This document shows positions 16,794 through 25,212 of a stretch of 64,000 bases of DNA, in pieces. The stretch's first letter is position 1, and each line of letters begins with the position of its first letter. This stretch comes from Actinoplanes aureus (GTDB lineage: Bacteria > Actinomycetota > Actinomycetes > Mycobacteriales > Micromonosporaceae). The notes beneath the pieces are model-generated. The model did not search any database. It had not been told where the DNA came from and saw nothing but the letters and a program-made list of their open reading frames with translations. Where the stretch lies: assembly GCF_015704865.1 (NCBI RefSeq), contig NZ_JADQTO010000006.1:62001-126000 (forward strand). Reading direction: 5' to 3'. The position numbers and the translations under genes are program-made.

Positions 16794-18303
16794 CTTCGTC
16801 GGTGCTGTGGACCAGGGCACCACCAGCACCCGCTTCATGATCTTCGATCACAGTGGCAACGAGGTGGGGCGGCACCAGCTCGAACACGAGCAGATCCTGC
16901 CCCAGGCCGGCTGGGTGGAGCACAACCCCATCGAGATCTGGGAGCGGACCGTCGCGGTGGTGCGTACCGCGATGCAGAAGGCCAACCTGTCGGCGAGCGA
17001 CCTGGCCGCGGTGGGCATCACCAACCAGCGGGAGACCGCGGTGGTGTGGGACCGGCGCACCGGCCGGCCGTACTACAACGCGATCGTCTGGCAGGACACC
17101 CGTACCGACCGGATCGCCTCGGCGCTGGACCGGGACGGGCGCGGCGACGTCATCCGCCGCAAGGCCGGCCTGCCGCCGGCCACCTACTTCTCCGGCGGCA
17201 AGATTCAATGGATCCTGGATAACGTCGACGGGGTCCGGGAGGCGGCCGAGCGCGGCGACGCGATCTTCGGCAACACCGACAGCTGGGTGATCTGGAACAT
17301 GACCGGCGGCACCGACGGCGGCAACCACCTCACCGACGTCACCAACGCCAGCCGCACCATGCTGATGAACCTGGAGACCCTGGACTGGGACGACGAACTG
17401 CTGTCGTTCTTCAACATCCCGCGGCGGATGCTGCCGGAGATCCGGCCGTCGTCCGACCCGAACACCTTCGGCACGGCGCACTCGCCGGGCCCGCTGGGCG
17501 GTGACGTCCCGATCACCGGGGACCTCGGCGACCAGCAGGCCGCCACGGTCGGCCAGGTCTGCTTCGCACAGGGCGAGGCCAAGAACACCTACGGTACGGG
17601 CAACTTCATGCTGCTCAACACCGGTACGAACCTGGTGCGCTCGGAGAACGGCCTGCTCACCACGGTCTGCTACAAGTTCGGCGACGCCGCCCCGGTCTAC
17701 GCCCTGGAGGGCTCGATCGCGGTGACCGGGTCCGCCGTGCAGTGGCTGCGCGACCAGTTGCACATCATTCACGAAGCCGCCGAGAGCGAGTCCCTGGCGG
17801 CCCAGGTCCCGGACAACGGCGGCGTCTACTTCGTGCCGGCCTTCTCCGGCCTGTTCGCGCCCTACTGGCGCTCGGACGCCCGCGGCGCCATCGTCGGGCT
17901 GTCCCGCTTCAACACCAGCGCGCACATCGCCCGGGCCACCCTCGAGTCCATCTGCTACCAGACCCGCGACGTGGTCGACGCGATGGCGCAGGACTCCGGG
18001 GTGACGCTGGACGTGCTCAAGGTCGACGGCGGCATCACCCAGAACAACCTCTGCATGCAGATCCAGGCGGACGTGCTCGGCGTGCCGGTCAGCCGCCCGG
18101 TGGTGGCCGAGACGACAGCGCTCGGTGCCGCGTACGCCGCCGGCCTCGCGGTCGGCTTCTGGAAGAACACCGACGAACTGCGGGAGAACTGGAACGAGTC
18201 GCAGCGCTGGCAGCCGAACTGGTCGCAGGAACAACGCGAGCAGGGCTTCGGCAAGTGGAAGAAGGCGGTGCAGCGAACCCTGGACTGGGTGGATGTGGAC
18301 TGA
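16786..18303 (+). CDS. glpK: Glycerol kinase, second copy
   Basis: 505 residues with the full FGGY motif set: [18 protein letters not shown] at the N-terminus, [34 protein letters not shown] and [20 protein letters not shown]. The GTG at 16786-16788, with GGAGG 6 nt upstream, gives a protein beginning right at the kinase fold and an 8-bp overlap with glpF. It traps incoming glycerol as glycerol-3-phosphate, the substrate of the downstream GlpD. Compared with glpK1 it has a short insertion ([12 protein letters not shown]) and a [10 protein letters not shown] loop. Confidence 0.93.
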   Translation: MADFVGAVDQGTTSTRFMIFDHSGNEVGRHQLEHEQILPQAGWVEHNPIEIWERTVAVVRTAMQKANLSASDLAAVGITNQRETAVVWDRRTGRPYYNAIVWQDTRTDRIASALDRDGRGDVIRRKAGLPPATYFSGGKIQWILDNVDGVREAAERGDAIFGNTDSWVIWNMTGGTDGGNHLTDVTNASRTMLMNLETLDWDDELLSFFNIPRRMLPEIRPSSDPNTFGTAHSPGPLGGDVPITGDLGDQQAATVGQVCFAQGEAKNTYGTGNFMLLNTGTNLVRSENGLLTTVCYKFGDAAPVYALEGSIAVTGSAVQWLRDQLHIIHEAAESESLAAQVPDNGGVYFVPAFSGLFAPYWRSDARGAIVGLSRFNTSAHIARATLESICYQTRDVVDAMAQDSGVTLDVLKVDGGITQNNLCMQIQADVLGVPVSRPVVAETTALGAAYAAGLAVGFWKNTDELRENWNESQRWQPNWSQEQREQGFGKWKKAVQRTLDWVDVD

Positions 18304-18305
18304 TC

Positions 18306-20000
18306 ATGACGGCTCTGTCACCTAACTACCGGGACGCCGCCCTGGCCACCCTCGCGGAGGCCGAGGTCGACGTGCTGGTGATCGGTGGGGGAGTGGTGGG
18401 GGCGGGTTGCGCGCTCGACGCGGTCACACGGGGACTCACCGTGGGCCTCGTCGAGGCGCGCGACTTCGCCTCCGGCACGTCCAGCCGGTCCAGCAAGCTG
18501 ATCCACGGCGGCCTGCGCTACCTGGAGATGCTGGACTTCGGGCTGGTCCGCGAGGCGTTGCGGGAACGCGGTCTGATCCTGCAGCGCCTCGCGCCGCACC
18601 TGGCCCGCCCGGTCCGGTTCCTCTACCCGCTGAAACACCACGCCTGGGAGCGCCTGTACGCCGGGCTCGGCGTCACCCTCTACGACACCATGGCCTGGTC
18701 GCATTCGCTGCCGCGGCACCGGCACCTGACCCGGCGCGGTGCGTTGCGGGCCTGCCCGGCGCTGCGTAGCGACTCGCTGGTCGGCGCGTTGCAGTATTAC
18801 GACGGGCAACTCGACGACGCCCGGCACACGATGTTCCTGGCCCGCACCGCCGCCGCGTACGGGGCACACGTCGTCTCCCGCGCCGAGGTGGTCGGCTTCC
18901 TGCGCGAGGGCGAACGGGTCACCGGGGTACGCGTCCACGACCTGGAACACGACCACACCTTCGAGATCCGCGCCCAGCAGGTCGTCAACTCGACCGGCGT
19001 GTGGACCGACGACACCCAGTCGCTGGTCGGCGAGCGCGGCCAGTTCCACGTCCGCGCGTCCAAGGGCATCCACCTGGTCGTACCCCGCGACCGGATCCAA
19101 TCCTCGACCGGGCTGATCCTGCGCACCGCGACAAGCGTGCTCTTCGTCATCCCGTGGGGCCGGCACTGGATCGTCGGCACCACCGACACCGACTGGTCCC
19201 TGGACAAGGCGCACCCGGCCGCCTCCAGCAAGGACATCGACTACCTGCTCGGCGAGGTGAACAAGGTGCTGTCCCGGCCCCTCGAACGGGCCGACGTGGA
19301 GGGCGTCTACGCGGGGCTGCGTCCGCTGCTCTCCGGCGAGTCGGAGTCGACGTCGAAACTGTCCCGGGAGCACACGGTGGGCAGCCCGGTCCCGGGACTG
19401 GTGGTGGTCGCCGGGGGCAAGTACACGACCTACCGGGTGATGGCCCGCGACGCGATCGACGCCTGCGTCCACGGTCTGGCCCGCTCGGTGCCGCGCTGCG
19501 TCACCGACGATGTGCCGCTGCTCGGCGCCGAGGGCTATCCGGCACTGTGGAACCGGCGCGGTCTGCTGGCCGCCGACTCCGGGCTGCACGTGGCCCGCGT
19601 CGAGCACCTGCTCGGCCGGTACGGCACGCTCACGCTGGAGCTGCTCGACCTGATCCGGGAGGATCCCGACCTGGGCCGGCCGATCGAGGGCGCCGACGAC
19701 TACCTGCGGGCCGAGTTCGTCTACGCGGCCGCGGCCGAGGGGGCCCGGCATCTGGTGGACGTGCTGACCCGGCGTACCCGGATCTCGATCGAAACCTTCG
19801 ACCGGGGCACCGTCGCCGCGCGGGACGCGGCCGAACTGATGGGACGGGTGCTGGGGTGGACACCCGAACAACGGGACCGGGAGGTGGAGAACTACCGGCT
19901 GCGGGTGGAGGCCGAACGCGCCTCCCAGGAGCAGCAGGACGACGAGACCGCGGACGCGACCCGGCTGGGCGCCCCGGACGTCGTACCCCTGCGGTTGTGA
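18306..20000 (+). CDS. glpD: FAD-dependent glycerol-3-phosphate dehydrogenase
   Basis: 564 residues. DVLVIGGGVVGAGCALDAVTRG (about 26-47) is the FAD Rossmann site, and SRSSKLIHGGLRYLE, GVYAGLRPLL and GGKYTTYRVMARDAID match GlpD/GlpA proteins. The C-terminal helical domain (about 420-530) is the DAO_C domain. It oxidises glycerol-3-phosphate to dihydroxyacetone phosphate and passes electrons to the quinone pool at the membrane. ATG at 18306 lies 2 bp after the glpK2 stop. Last gene of the operon, followed by a strong hairpin. Confidence 0.93.
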   Translation: MTALSPNYRDAALATLAEAEVDVLVIGGGVVGAGCALDAVTRGLTVGLVEARDFASGTSSRSSKLIHGGLRYLEMLDFGLVREALRERGLILQRLAPHLARPVRFLYPLKHHAWERLYAGLGVTLYDTMAWSHSLPRHRHLTRRGALRACPALRSDSLVGALQYYDGQLDDARHTMFLARTAAAYGAHVVSRAEVVGFLREGERVTGVRVHDLEHDHTFEIRAQQVVNSTGVWTDDTQSLVGERGQFHVRASKGIHLVVPRDRIQSSTGLILRTATSVLFVIPWGRHWIVGTTDTDWSLDKAHPAASSKDIDYLLGEVNKVLSRPLERADVEGVYAGLRPLLSGESESTSKLSREHTVGSPVPGLVVVAGGKYTTYRVMARDAIDACVHGLARSVPRCVTDDVPLLGAEGYPALWNRRGLLAADSGLHVARVEHLLGRYGTLTLELLDLIREDPDLGRPIEGADDYLRAEFVYAAAAEGARHLVDVLTRRTRISIETFDRGTVAARDAAELMGRVLGWTPEQRDREVENYRLRVEAERASQEQQDDETADATRLGAPDVVPLRL

Positions 20001-20006
20001 ACCGAC

Positions 20007-20031
20007 GGCGGCGGCCGGACCGGCCGCCGCC
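20007..20031. terminator. Hairpin terminator after glpD
   Basis: GGCGGCGGCC (20007-20016) and GGCCGCCGCC (20022-20031) pair perfectly around GGACC. It lies between the convergent glpD and NmrA-like genes and probably serves both. Confidence 0.65.
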
Positions 20032-20038
20032 CGCCTGC

Positions 20039-20875
20039 TCAGCTGAAGGCCGCCAGGTTCTCGGTGACCCACGTCCGGTACGTGCGCGCCGGCCGGCCGG
20101 TCACCTCCTCGACCGTGGGCAGCACCGTGTAGCCCGCCTCGGGCGGGTCGGTGCGCATGGCCAGGAAGAACTCGATGTCCTCGGCACCGAAGCCCTCCGC
20201 CCGCCAGTGCGCGACGACCTCGTCGCGGGACAACTCGACGAAGCGGATCTCACGGCCGAGCGCTTCGCCGATGATCCGCGCCTGGTCCGGCGGGGTCAGC
20301 ACCTCCGGCCCGGTCAGCCAGTACTCCCGGCCGTCGTGGCCGTCGCGGGTCAGCACCACGGCCGCGGTCTCGGCGATGTCCCCGTCGTGGATCATCGCGC
20401 TGCGGGCGGTGGCGAAGCCGGCCCGGATCGTCGACTCGGTGCGGACCGATTCGGCCCACTCCAGGGTGTTCGACATGAACTCCACCGGGCTCAGGAACGT
20501 CCAGCGCAGACCGCTGGCCTCGATCGCCTCTTCGAGAGGGCTCCTCGTCACGTCGCCCTTGAGCACCGACACCTTGGTGACACCGCTCTTGAGCGCCAGC
20601 GCGGCGATCTCGTCGCCGTTGGTCAGCGGGGCATAGCCCTCGCCGAAGGTGATCAGATGAGCGGCGTCGGCGCCGTCGAAGGCCCGGGCCAGGCCCGCGG
20701 TGTCGGACAGGTTGCCGGCGATCACCTCCACTCCGGCCGGCAGAGCGGCCCGCGACGGGTCGCGGGTCAGGGCGCGGACCCGGTGACCGGCGGCCAGCAG
20801 GCTGTCCACGAGCGGACGGCCCACGTTGCCGGTGGCGCCGGTGACCAGGACGGTACGGGTATCAAATCCAGTCAT
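20039..20875 (-). CDS. NmrA/SDR-type NAD(P)-binding reductase
   Basis: 278 residues beginning MTGFDTRTVLVTGATGNVGRPLVDSLLAAGH, an atypical SDR Rossmann site (GATGNVG), followed by RALTRDP and a variable substrate domain (WTFLSPVEFMSN, YWLTGPEVLTP). The pattern fits the NmrA-like and quinone-oxidoreductase-2-like group that reduces quinones or azo compounds or senses NADP. The ATG at 20873-20875 begins at the fold. An in-frame ATG 21 bp upstream is an alternative, and neither has a strong ribosome-binding site. It stands alone and its substrate is unknown. Confidence 0.78.
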   Translation of the reverse strand: MTGFDTRTVLVTGATGNVGRPLVDSLLAAGHRVRALTRDPSRAALPAGVEVIAGNLSDTAGLARAFDGADAAHLITFGEGYAPLTNGDEIAALALKSGVTKVSVLKGDVTRSPLEEAIEASGLRWTFLSPVEFMSNTLEWAESVRTESTIRAGFATARSAMIHDGDIAETAAVVLTRDGHDGREYWLTGPEVLTPPDQARIIGEALGREIRFVELSRDEVVAHWRAEGFGAEDIEFFLAMRTDPPEAGYTVLPTVEEVTGRPARTYRTWVTENLAAFS

Positions 20876-20931
20876 GTCCGGGACCGTAACCACCATTGCG
20901 GACGAATCCCGTCCTAGTTTCGCTCGGGGAC

Positions 20932-21291
20932 TCAGGACAGGGCGGCCGGCGTGATCCGGGCCGCGCCCAGCTCCGGGCCCACGGCCAGCCGGGCGCCGGG
21001 CTTGCGGCCGCGCCCCCAGCCGATCTCTTTGCGGTAGCTGCCCAGCAGGCCGCCGGTGACCAGGTGCGTCTCATCGACGAACGGTGAGTCCGCCGGCGCC
21101 GGATGCGTCAGCGGCGCCACGAACAGCGCGTCCGCCGGGCAGTGCGCCTCACACATGAAACAGGTCTGGCAGTCGCCCTGCCGGGCGATCACCGGAACGC
21201 CGTCCGGGCCGCGGTCGAAGACGTTCGTCGGGCAGACCGCGACGCAGACGTCGCAGGTGACGCAGCGGCTGCCGGAGACGATCTCGATCAC
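20932..21291 (-). CDS. Ferredoxin-like subunit with two [4Fe-4S] clusters
   Basis: 119 residues. Two classic cluster motifs, CVTCDVCVAVCP and CQTCFMCEAHCP, lie in the first 55 residues, followed by a 60-residue Cys-free tail (HLVTGGLLGSYRKEIGWGRGRKPG). This layout resembles the AprB subunit of adenylylsulfate reductase and the small electron-transfer partners of fumarate-reductase-like flavoproteins. The GTG at 21289-21291 overlaps the flavoprotein stop (GTGA), so the subunits are translated together. It probably moves electrons to or from the FAD of its partner. Confidence 0.8.
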   Translation of the reverse strand: MIEIVSGSRCVTCDVCVAVCPTNVFDRGPDGVPVIARQGDCQTCFMCEAHCPADALFVAPLTHPAPADSPFVDETHLVTGGLLGSYRKEIGWGRGRKPGARLAVGPELGAARITPAALS

Positions 21292-22889
21292 GACGCCACC
21301 GCCACGGTTTCGCGGGCCTCCGGGCGTACCCATATCTCGTCCAGGCCGCCCACCGTGAGCCGGTGGTGCTGCGCCGGGTCCAGCCCGGGAAACTCCTGGC
21401 GGCGGGCCATCCCGCGGCTTTCCGTGCGGGCCAGCGCACTGTGGTACATCCAGCGCGCGTGCGCCACCATCGCGGCCGCCTGCCGGGTGCGCACGGCCGC
21501 GGCGCCCGCAGCGCCACTCCCGGTCCGCAACGCGGACCAGGCGGCGTCCAATTCGGCGAGAGCCGGGCGCAGCCGGTCACCGTGCCGCAGATAATTCTTG
21601 TCGTACGGGTGAACCTGCTCTCTGACCACCAGGATCGCCTCCTCGCCCCACCCGGCTCCACGCGGAGTCCCGGTGGGCCGCAGTCCCGCACCGCCGGCCG
21701 CCGTCAGCCGGCGCCGGTGCGTCCCCGCACCCAGCCCCGAGGCGAACTGGGCCGCGCCCCGCCCGGCCCAGGTGCCCGACGACATGGCCCACGCCGAGTT
21801 GTGGCTGCCGCCCCCGGTGAAACCGCCGCAGATCAGCTCACGGGTGGCCGCGTCCCCGGCGGCGAAGAGCCCCGGCACCGAGGTGGCGCAGTCGTCGGCC
21901 GCGATCCGGATCCCGCCGGTACCCCGTACCGTGCCCTCCAGCAACAGCGTGACCGGGAACCGGTCGGTGAACGGGTCGATCCCGAGCCGGTCGAAGGTGA
22001 GGAAGAAGTTCGGCTGGCCGAGACGCATCTGCTGTCGCTGCTCCGGGGTCGCCTGATCCAGCGTGCACAGCACGGTCCCGGCGCGCAGCAGCTCCCGGGC
22101 GATCACCGAACGGCCGCCCTGGCTGCCGGCCCCCTCCAGCGGAGTGCCGTCGCCGCGGAAGAACGTCGCGAAACCGTAGTACGCGGTCTTCGTCACCGAG
22201 GTGAACGTCGGCGCGATCCCGTACGCGTTGGAGAACTCCATGCCGGACATCTCGGCGCCCACCTCGGCGGCGTAGAGCGCGCCGTCCCCGGTGTCGACGT
22301 CACAGCCGAGCGCCTTGCTCAGGAACGCGCAGCCGCCGGTGGCGAGGACCACGGCCCCGGCCCGGACCCGGTAACCGGTGTCGTGCTGGCGCCGGTGCCC
22401 GCGTACCCCCGCGACCGTCCCGGCGTTGTCCACCAGCAACTCCAGGACCGGGCTGTGGTCCAGGATCCGCACTCCGGCCCGCTTGACCCAGGACCGCATC
22501 CGGCGCATGTACTCCGGGCCCTGCACACCCCGCTTGTAGAGTTCCCCGTCCACCACCGGGAACGGGTAGCGGGCCTCGGTGGCCAGGCGGTTCATGTTCT
22601 CGTACGTCTGATCCAGCACCCGGGCCATCCAGCGCCGGTCGGCCAGATAGCCGCCGAGACCCTCCCGGCTCGCCATCGCCTTCTCCCGGGCCGCCGGCTC
22701 GGGATCCACGTACCAGACACCGGTGCCCCCGGACGCGGTCGGCCCGCTCGTGCCGCAGTAGCCCTTGTCCAGCAGCAGCACGTCGGCGCCGGCCTCAGCG
22801 GCGGCGAGCGCCGCCCAGGTGCCGGCCGGTCCGCCGCCGGCCACCACCACGTCAGCGGTCAGATCGAGCGGTACGGGTTCGCTGGTCAT
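21288..22889 (-). CDS. FAD-dependent oxidoreductase, fumarate reductase/AprA-like flavoprotein
   Basis: 533 residues. DVVVAGGGPAGTWAALAAAEAG is the N-terminal FAD site, and GDAATRELICGGFTGGGSHNSAWAMSSG is the second FAD contact of the succinate dehydrogenase/fumarate reductase/AprA superfamily. TVRGTGGIRIAADDCATSVPGLFAAGD precedes it. The substrate is not evident: a sulfur or sulfonate oxidoreductase and a 2-enoate reductase are both possible. The ATG at 22887-22889 follows GAGGAGA. It is transcribed with the ferredoxin-like gene from a promoter-like TTGACA element at 23095-23100. Confidence 0.8.
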   Translation of the reverse strand: MTSEPVPLDLTADVVVAGGGPAGTWAALAAAEAGADVLLLDKGYCGTSGPTASGGTGVWYVDPEPAAREKAMASREGLGGYLADRRWMARVLDQTYENMNRLATEARYPFPVVDGELYKRGVQGPEYMRRMRSWVKRAGVRILDHSPVLELLVDNAGTVAGVRGHRRQHDTGYRVRAGAVVLATGGCAFLSKALGCDVDTGDGALYAAEVGAEMSGMEFSNAYGIAPTFTSVTKTAYYGFATFFRGDGTPLEGAGSQGGRSVIARELLRAGTVLCTLDQATPEQRQQMRLGQPNFFLTFDRLGIDPFTDRFPVTLLLEGTVRGTGGIRIAADDCATSVPGLFAAGDAATRELICGGFTGGGSHNSAWAMSSGTWAGRGAAQFASGLGAGTHRRRLTAAGGAGLRPTGTPRGAGWGEEAILVVREQVHPYDKNYLRHGDRLRPALAELDAAWSALRTGSGAAGAAAVRTRQAAAMVAHARWMYHSALARTESRGMARRQEFPGLDPAQHHRLTVGGLDEIWVRPEARETVAVAS

Positions 22890-23072
22890 CACGTCTCCTC
22901 GGCGTTTCGCCGGTCTCGCGGCCATCGGCGTCCTCGGCGTGGCCCCGCCCGGGTGCACGGCGCGGGCCGCTGCCCGTGCCGTGCATGGTCGGTCGTCGGG
23001 CCGGGGGTCCGCGGTGGCGGACCTCGGCCGCCGGACGTCGGTCGCCGGAGTGGTGTCGCCGGCCCATCCCGA

Positions 23073-23100
23073 GCATTAACCCCCAAACCCTATATGTCAA
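23073..23100 (-). promoter_or_regulatory. Sigma70-like promoter of the flavoprotein-ferredoxin pair
   Basis: Read leftward, TTGACA (23095-23100) is followed after 16 bp by TAATGC (23073-23078). A perfect -35 hexamer is rare in this GC-rich window. The element lies 184 bp upstream of the flavoprotein ATG and directly abuts the stop codon of the ABC permease gene. Confidence 0.5.
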
Positions 23101-23664
23101 CTAGGTATTGGCGTCACGATGGCGCAGGACCGTCGCCCAGGCCGCGACCATCGCGACGGCCCAGACGAACGCGGCCGGCCAGGCGGTGTCCGGCAGCCAG
23201 CGCGCGCTCGCCGGCACGCGCGCCGCCAGCAGCGGAACCACGATGAGGTACGCCGTGAGCACGATCCCGACCGCCGCCACCGCCTGCCGCACGATCCCGC
23301 CCACCCCGGCCGCCACCAGCATCGACAGCGTCACCCGAGGGGTCGCCGGCACCTCACCGGCCAGAACCGCTGCCGCGCCCGCGACGGGAAGCGCCACCAG
23401 GGTCAGCGCGACCGTCTTCGCCGCCGCGAGCGCCAGCCGCCGCGGCGTCGCCAGCAGGGTTGTCCGGATCTGGCCGCCGCCCTGATACTCGTGGGCCGTG
23501 GCCAGCACGCCGAAGACCAGCAGCCCGGCCTGAGTGTGCAGCAGCACCGATCCGGGCAGTCCCAGGACGCGCAGCAGCAGCGTCACCGCGAGGGTGAGTG
23601 AAGCGGTGATCCACAACGACGGCAGGGTGACGAGTTTGCCGATCTCGGCGCGGACCGCGTTCAC
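23101..23664 (-). CDS. ABC-2-type transporter permease subunit
   Basis: 187 residues with five or six hydrophobic segments (LWITASLTLAVTLLLRVLG, TVALTLVALPVAGAAAVLAG, AVAAVGIVLTAYLIVVPLL, AAFVWAVAMVAAWATVL). It is shorter than but parallel in layout to the upstream permease: both start with xxVRAExxKLxxLPxxW, so they look like diverged paralogues that would form a heterodimeric exporter. The ATG overlaps the preceding stop by 4 bp. Last gene of a three-gene exporter operon. Confidence 0.82.
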   Translation of the reverse strand: MNAVRAEIGKLVTLPSLWITASLTLAVTLLLRVLGLPGSVLLHTQAGLLVFGVLATAHEYQGGGQIRTTLLATPRRLALAAAKTVALTLVALPVAGAAAVLAGEVPATPRVTLSMLVAAGVGGIVRQAVAAVGIVLTAYLIVVPLLAARVPASARWLPDTAWPAAFVWAVAMVAAWATVLRHRDANT

Positions 23665-24410
23665 GCGTCGCGCCGGTGGAAGAGGTACCCGGCGACCGCG
23701 AGCAGCCCGGCCACCCAGGCCGTCATCACCACACCGGCGGTCACCGGTGTGATCCGCACCGGGACGTCGATGCCGCGCAGGAACATGTGTGCCCCGACGA
23801 TGTCCGGCAGGTACGCGGCCAGCGGCGTCACCTTGGTCAGCAGGTAGGAGAACGACACGACCGCGGAGTTCACGATCAACAGGGTCAGCGTGATGATCCC
23901 GTTGCGGGCGATGAGCGTGATCGCGTACGCCAGAAGCCCGATCATCGTCCAGTACAGAACCGCCGCCACCACGCGGACGGGCTCCGGCGACGGTACCGCC
24001 GTACCGTGCATCTGCCTGGTCAGCGCGAGCGTCGCGATCGCCGTGAGCGTGCCCTGGACCGCGACCACCAGGCTCAGCGCGGCCGCCTTGGCGGCCAGCA
24101 GCCGCGTGCGGCGCGGCACCGCCGTGAGGGTCGTGGTGAGCTGGCGTGCCCCCGGGCTGTCCTCCCCGGTCGCGGTGTATTCGCTGCTCACCGTGACCAC
24201 GCCGAGGATCATCGCGCCGAGCACGCCGATCCCGAGATTCTGCAAGCCCAGGTCGGACACGTCGCTCACGATGCCGTCGGCGATCGCCCGGCGGGTGGCA
24301 CCCGCGTTCAGGATCACCAGGGCCGGCGCCGCCAGCAGGCCCAGCAGCAGGCCCACCCAGGCGGTCGGCAGGCCGAGCAGTTTGCGCAGCTCGGCGCGGA
24401 CCGCGCTCAC
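23661..24410 (-). CDS. ABC-2-type transporter permease subunit
   Basis: 249 residues with about six membrane segments, starting VSAVRAELRKLLGLPTAWVGLLLGLLAAPALV. The periplasmic loop carries SSEYTATGEDSPGARQLTTTLTAVPRR, a block typical of actinobacterial ABC-2 permeases next to SalX/YxlF-type ATPases. The GTG at 24408-24410 overlaps the ATPase stop (GTGA). It probably forms an exporter with the downstream permease and the upstream ATPase, for a peptide antibiotic, lipid or other membrane-active compound. The substrate is unknown. Confidence 0.84.
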   Translation of the reverse strand: MSAVRAELRKLLGLPTAWVGLLLGLLAAPALVILNAGATRRAIADGIVSDVSDLGLQNLGIGVLGAMILGVVTVSSEYTATGEDSPGARQLTTTLTAVPRRTRLLAAKAAALSLVVAVQGTLTAIATLALTRQMHGTAVPSPEPVRVVAAVLYWTMIGLLAYAITLIARNGIITLTLLIVNSAVVSFSYLLTKVTPLAAYLPDIVGAHMFLRGIDVPVRITPVTAGVVMTAWVAGLLAVAGYLFHRRDA

Positions 24411-25114
24411 CACGGCTGCCCGGCCGCGGTCAGCGCGAGGAACGCGTCCTCCAGCGTCGGATGCCCGCCGGTGACCTCGTCGAGGGTGCCCCGGGCCACC
24501 ACCCGCCCCCGATCGATGATCACCACGTCGTCGGCGATCTCGGCCAGCTCGCCCATCAGGTGGCTGGAGAGCAGCACGGTCCGGCCCTGGTCCGCGCTGT
24601 CCCGCAGGAACGTGCGCATCCACCGGATCCCGGCCGGGTCGAGGCCGTTCACCGGTTCGTCCAGGACCAGAACCGGTGGGTCGCCGAGCAGCGCCGTGGC
24701 CAGCCCGAGCCGGCGGCTCATGCCGAGCGAGAATTTCCCGGCCCGCTTGCCCGCGTCGGCGGTGAGACCGACCAGGTCGAGCACCTCCTCGACGCGGGTG
24801 CGGGGCAGCCCGTTGCTCGCCGCCACCCAGCGCAGGTGGGCGCGGGCGGTGCGGGCCCGGTGCGCGCCGCTGCCGTCCAGCAGCGCTCCGGCGACGGTGA
24901 GCGGGCGGTTCCAGGCGGCGTACGGCCGGCCGTCGATCAGCGCGGTGCCGCTCCGCGGGCGGTCCAGCCCGAGCAGGACCCGCAGCGTGGACGTCTTGCC
25001 GGCGCCGTTCGGCCCGAGGAAGCCGGTCACCCGGCCGGGCCGCGCCTCGAAGCTCACCTCGTGCAGGATCCGGGCCCGGCCCTTGTGCTTGGAAACCTGG
25101 TCGATCGAGATCAT
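24407..25114 (-). CDS. ABC transporter ATP-binding protein
   Basis: 235 residues. Walker A GPNGAGKTS (about 38-46), a signature-like FSLGMSRRLGLATAL in place of LSGGQ, Walker B PVLVLDEPVNGLDP, and H-loop SSHLMGE. The SLGM signature is usual in the bacitracin/lantibiotic exporter-like subgroup. The ATG at 25112-25114 is chosen as the start of the ABC fold. The frame extends 11 codons further upstream, but that would run into the regulatory repeats. It is divergent from a sensor kinase/response regulator pair, the classic arrangement for an envelope-stress or antibiotic-responsive exporter. Confidence 0.9.
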   Translation of the reverse strand: MISIDQVSKHKGRARILHEVSFEARPGRVTGFLGPNGAGKTSTLRVLLGLDRPRSGTALIDGRPYAAWNRPLTVAGALLDGSGAHRARTARAHLRWVAASNGLPRTRVEEVLDLVGLTADAGKRAGKFSLGMSRRLGLATALLGDPPVLVLDEPVNGLDPAGIRWMRTFLRDSADQGRTVLLSSHLMGELAEIADDVVIIDRGRVVARGTLDEVTGGHPTLEDAFLALTAAGQPW

Positions 25115-25148
25115 AGGGTCAGTGAACCGGTGTCGCGGGCCGGGCACA

Positions 25149-25195
25149 TCGGACTCCGCTCCGACTTCCTCGGCCCGCCTCGGACCTGGGTCCGA
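25149..25195. promoter_or_regulatory. Tandem inverted repeats, probable response-regulator operator
   Basis: Two copies of TCGGA-N6-TCCGA lie in the divergent gap: TCGGA-CTCCGC-TCCGA at 25149-25164 and TCGGA-CCTGGG-TCCGA at 25180-25195. The second is embedded in a larger perfect palindrome, CCTCGGACC-TG-GGTCCGAGG (25178-25197). Start-to-start spacing is 31 bp, about three helical turns. A TACAGT at 25200-25205, 7 nt before the kinase GTG, fits a leaderless promoter just downstream. Confidence 0.6.
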
Positions 25196-25212
25196 GGACT
25201 ACAGTCGGGCCC

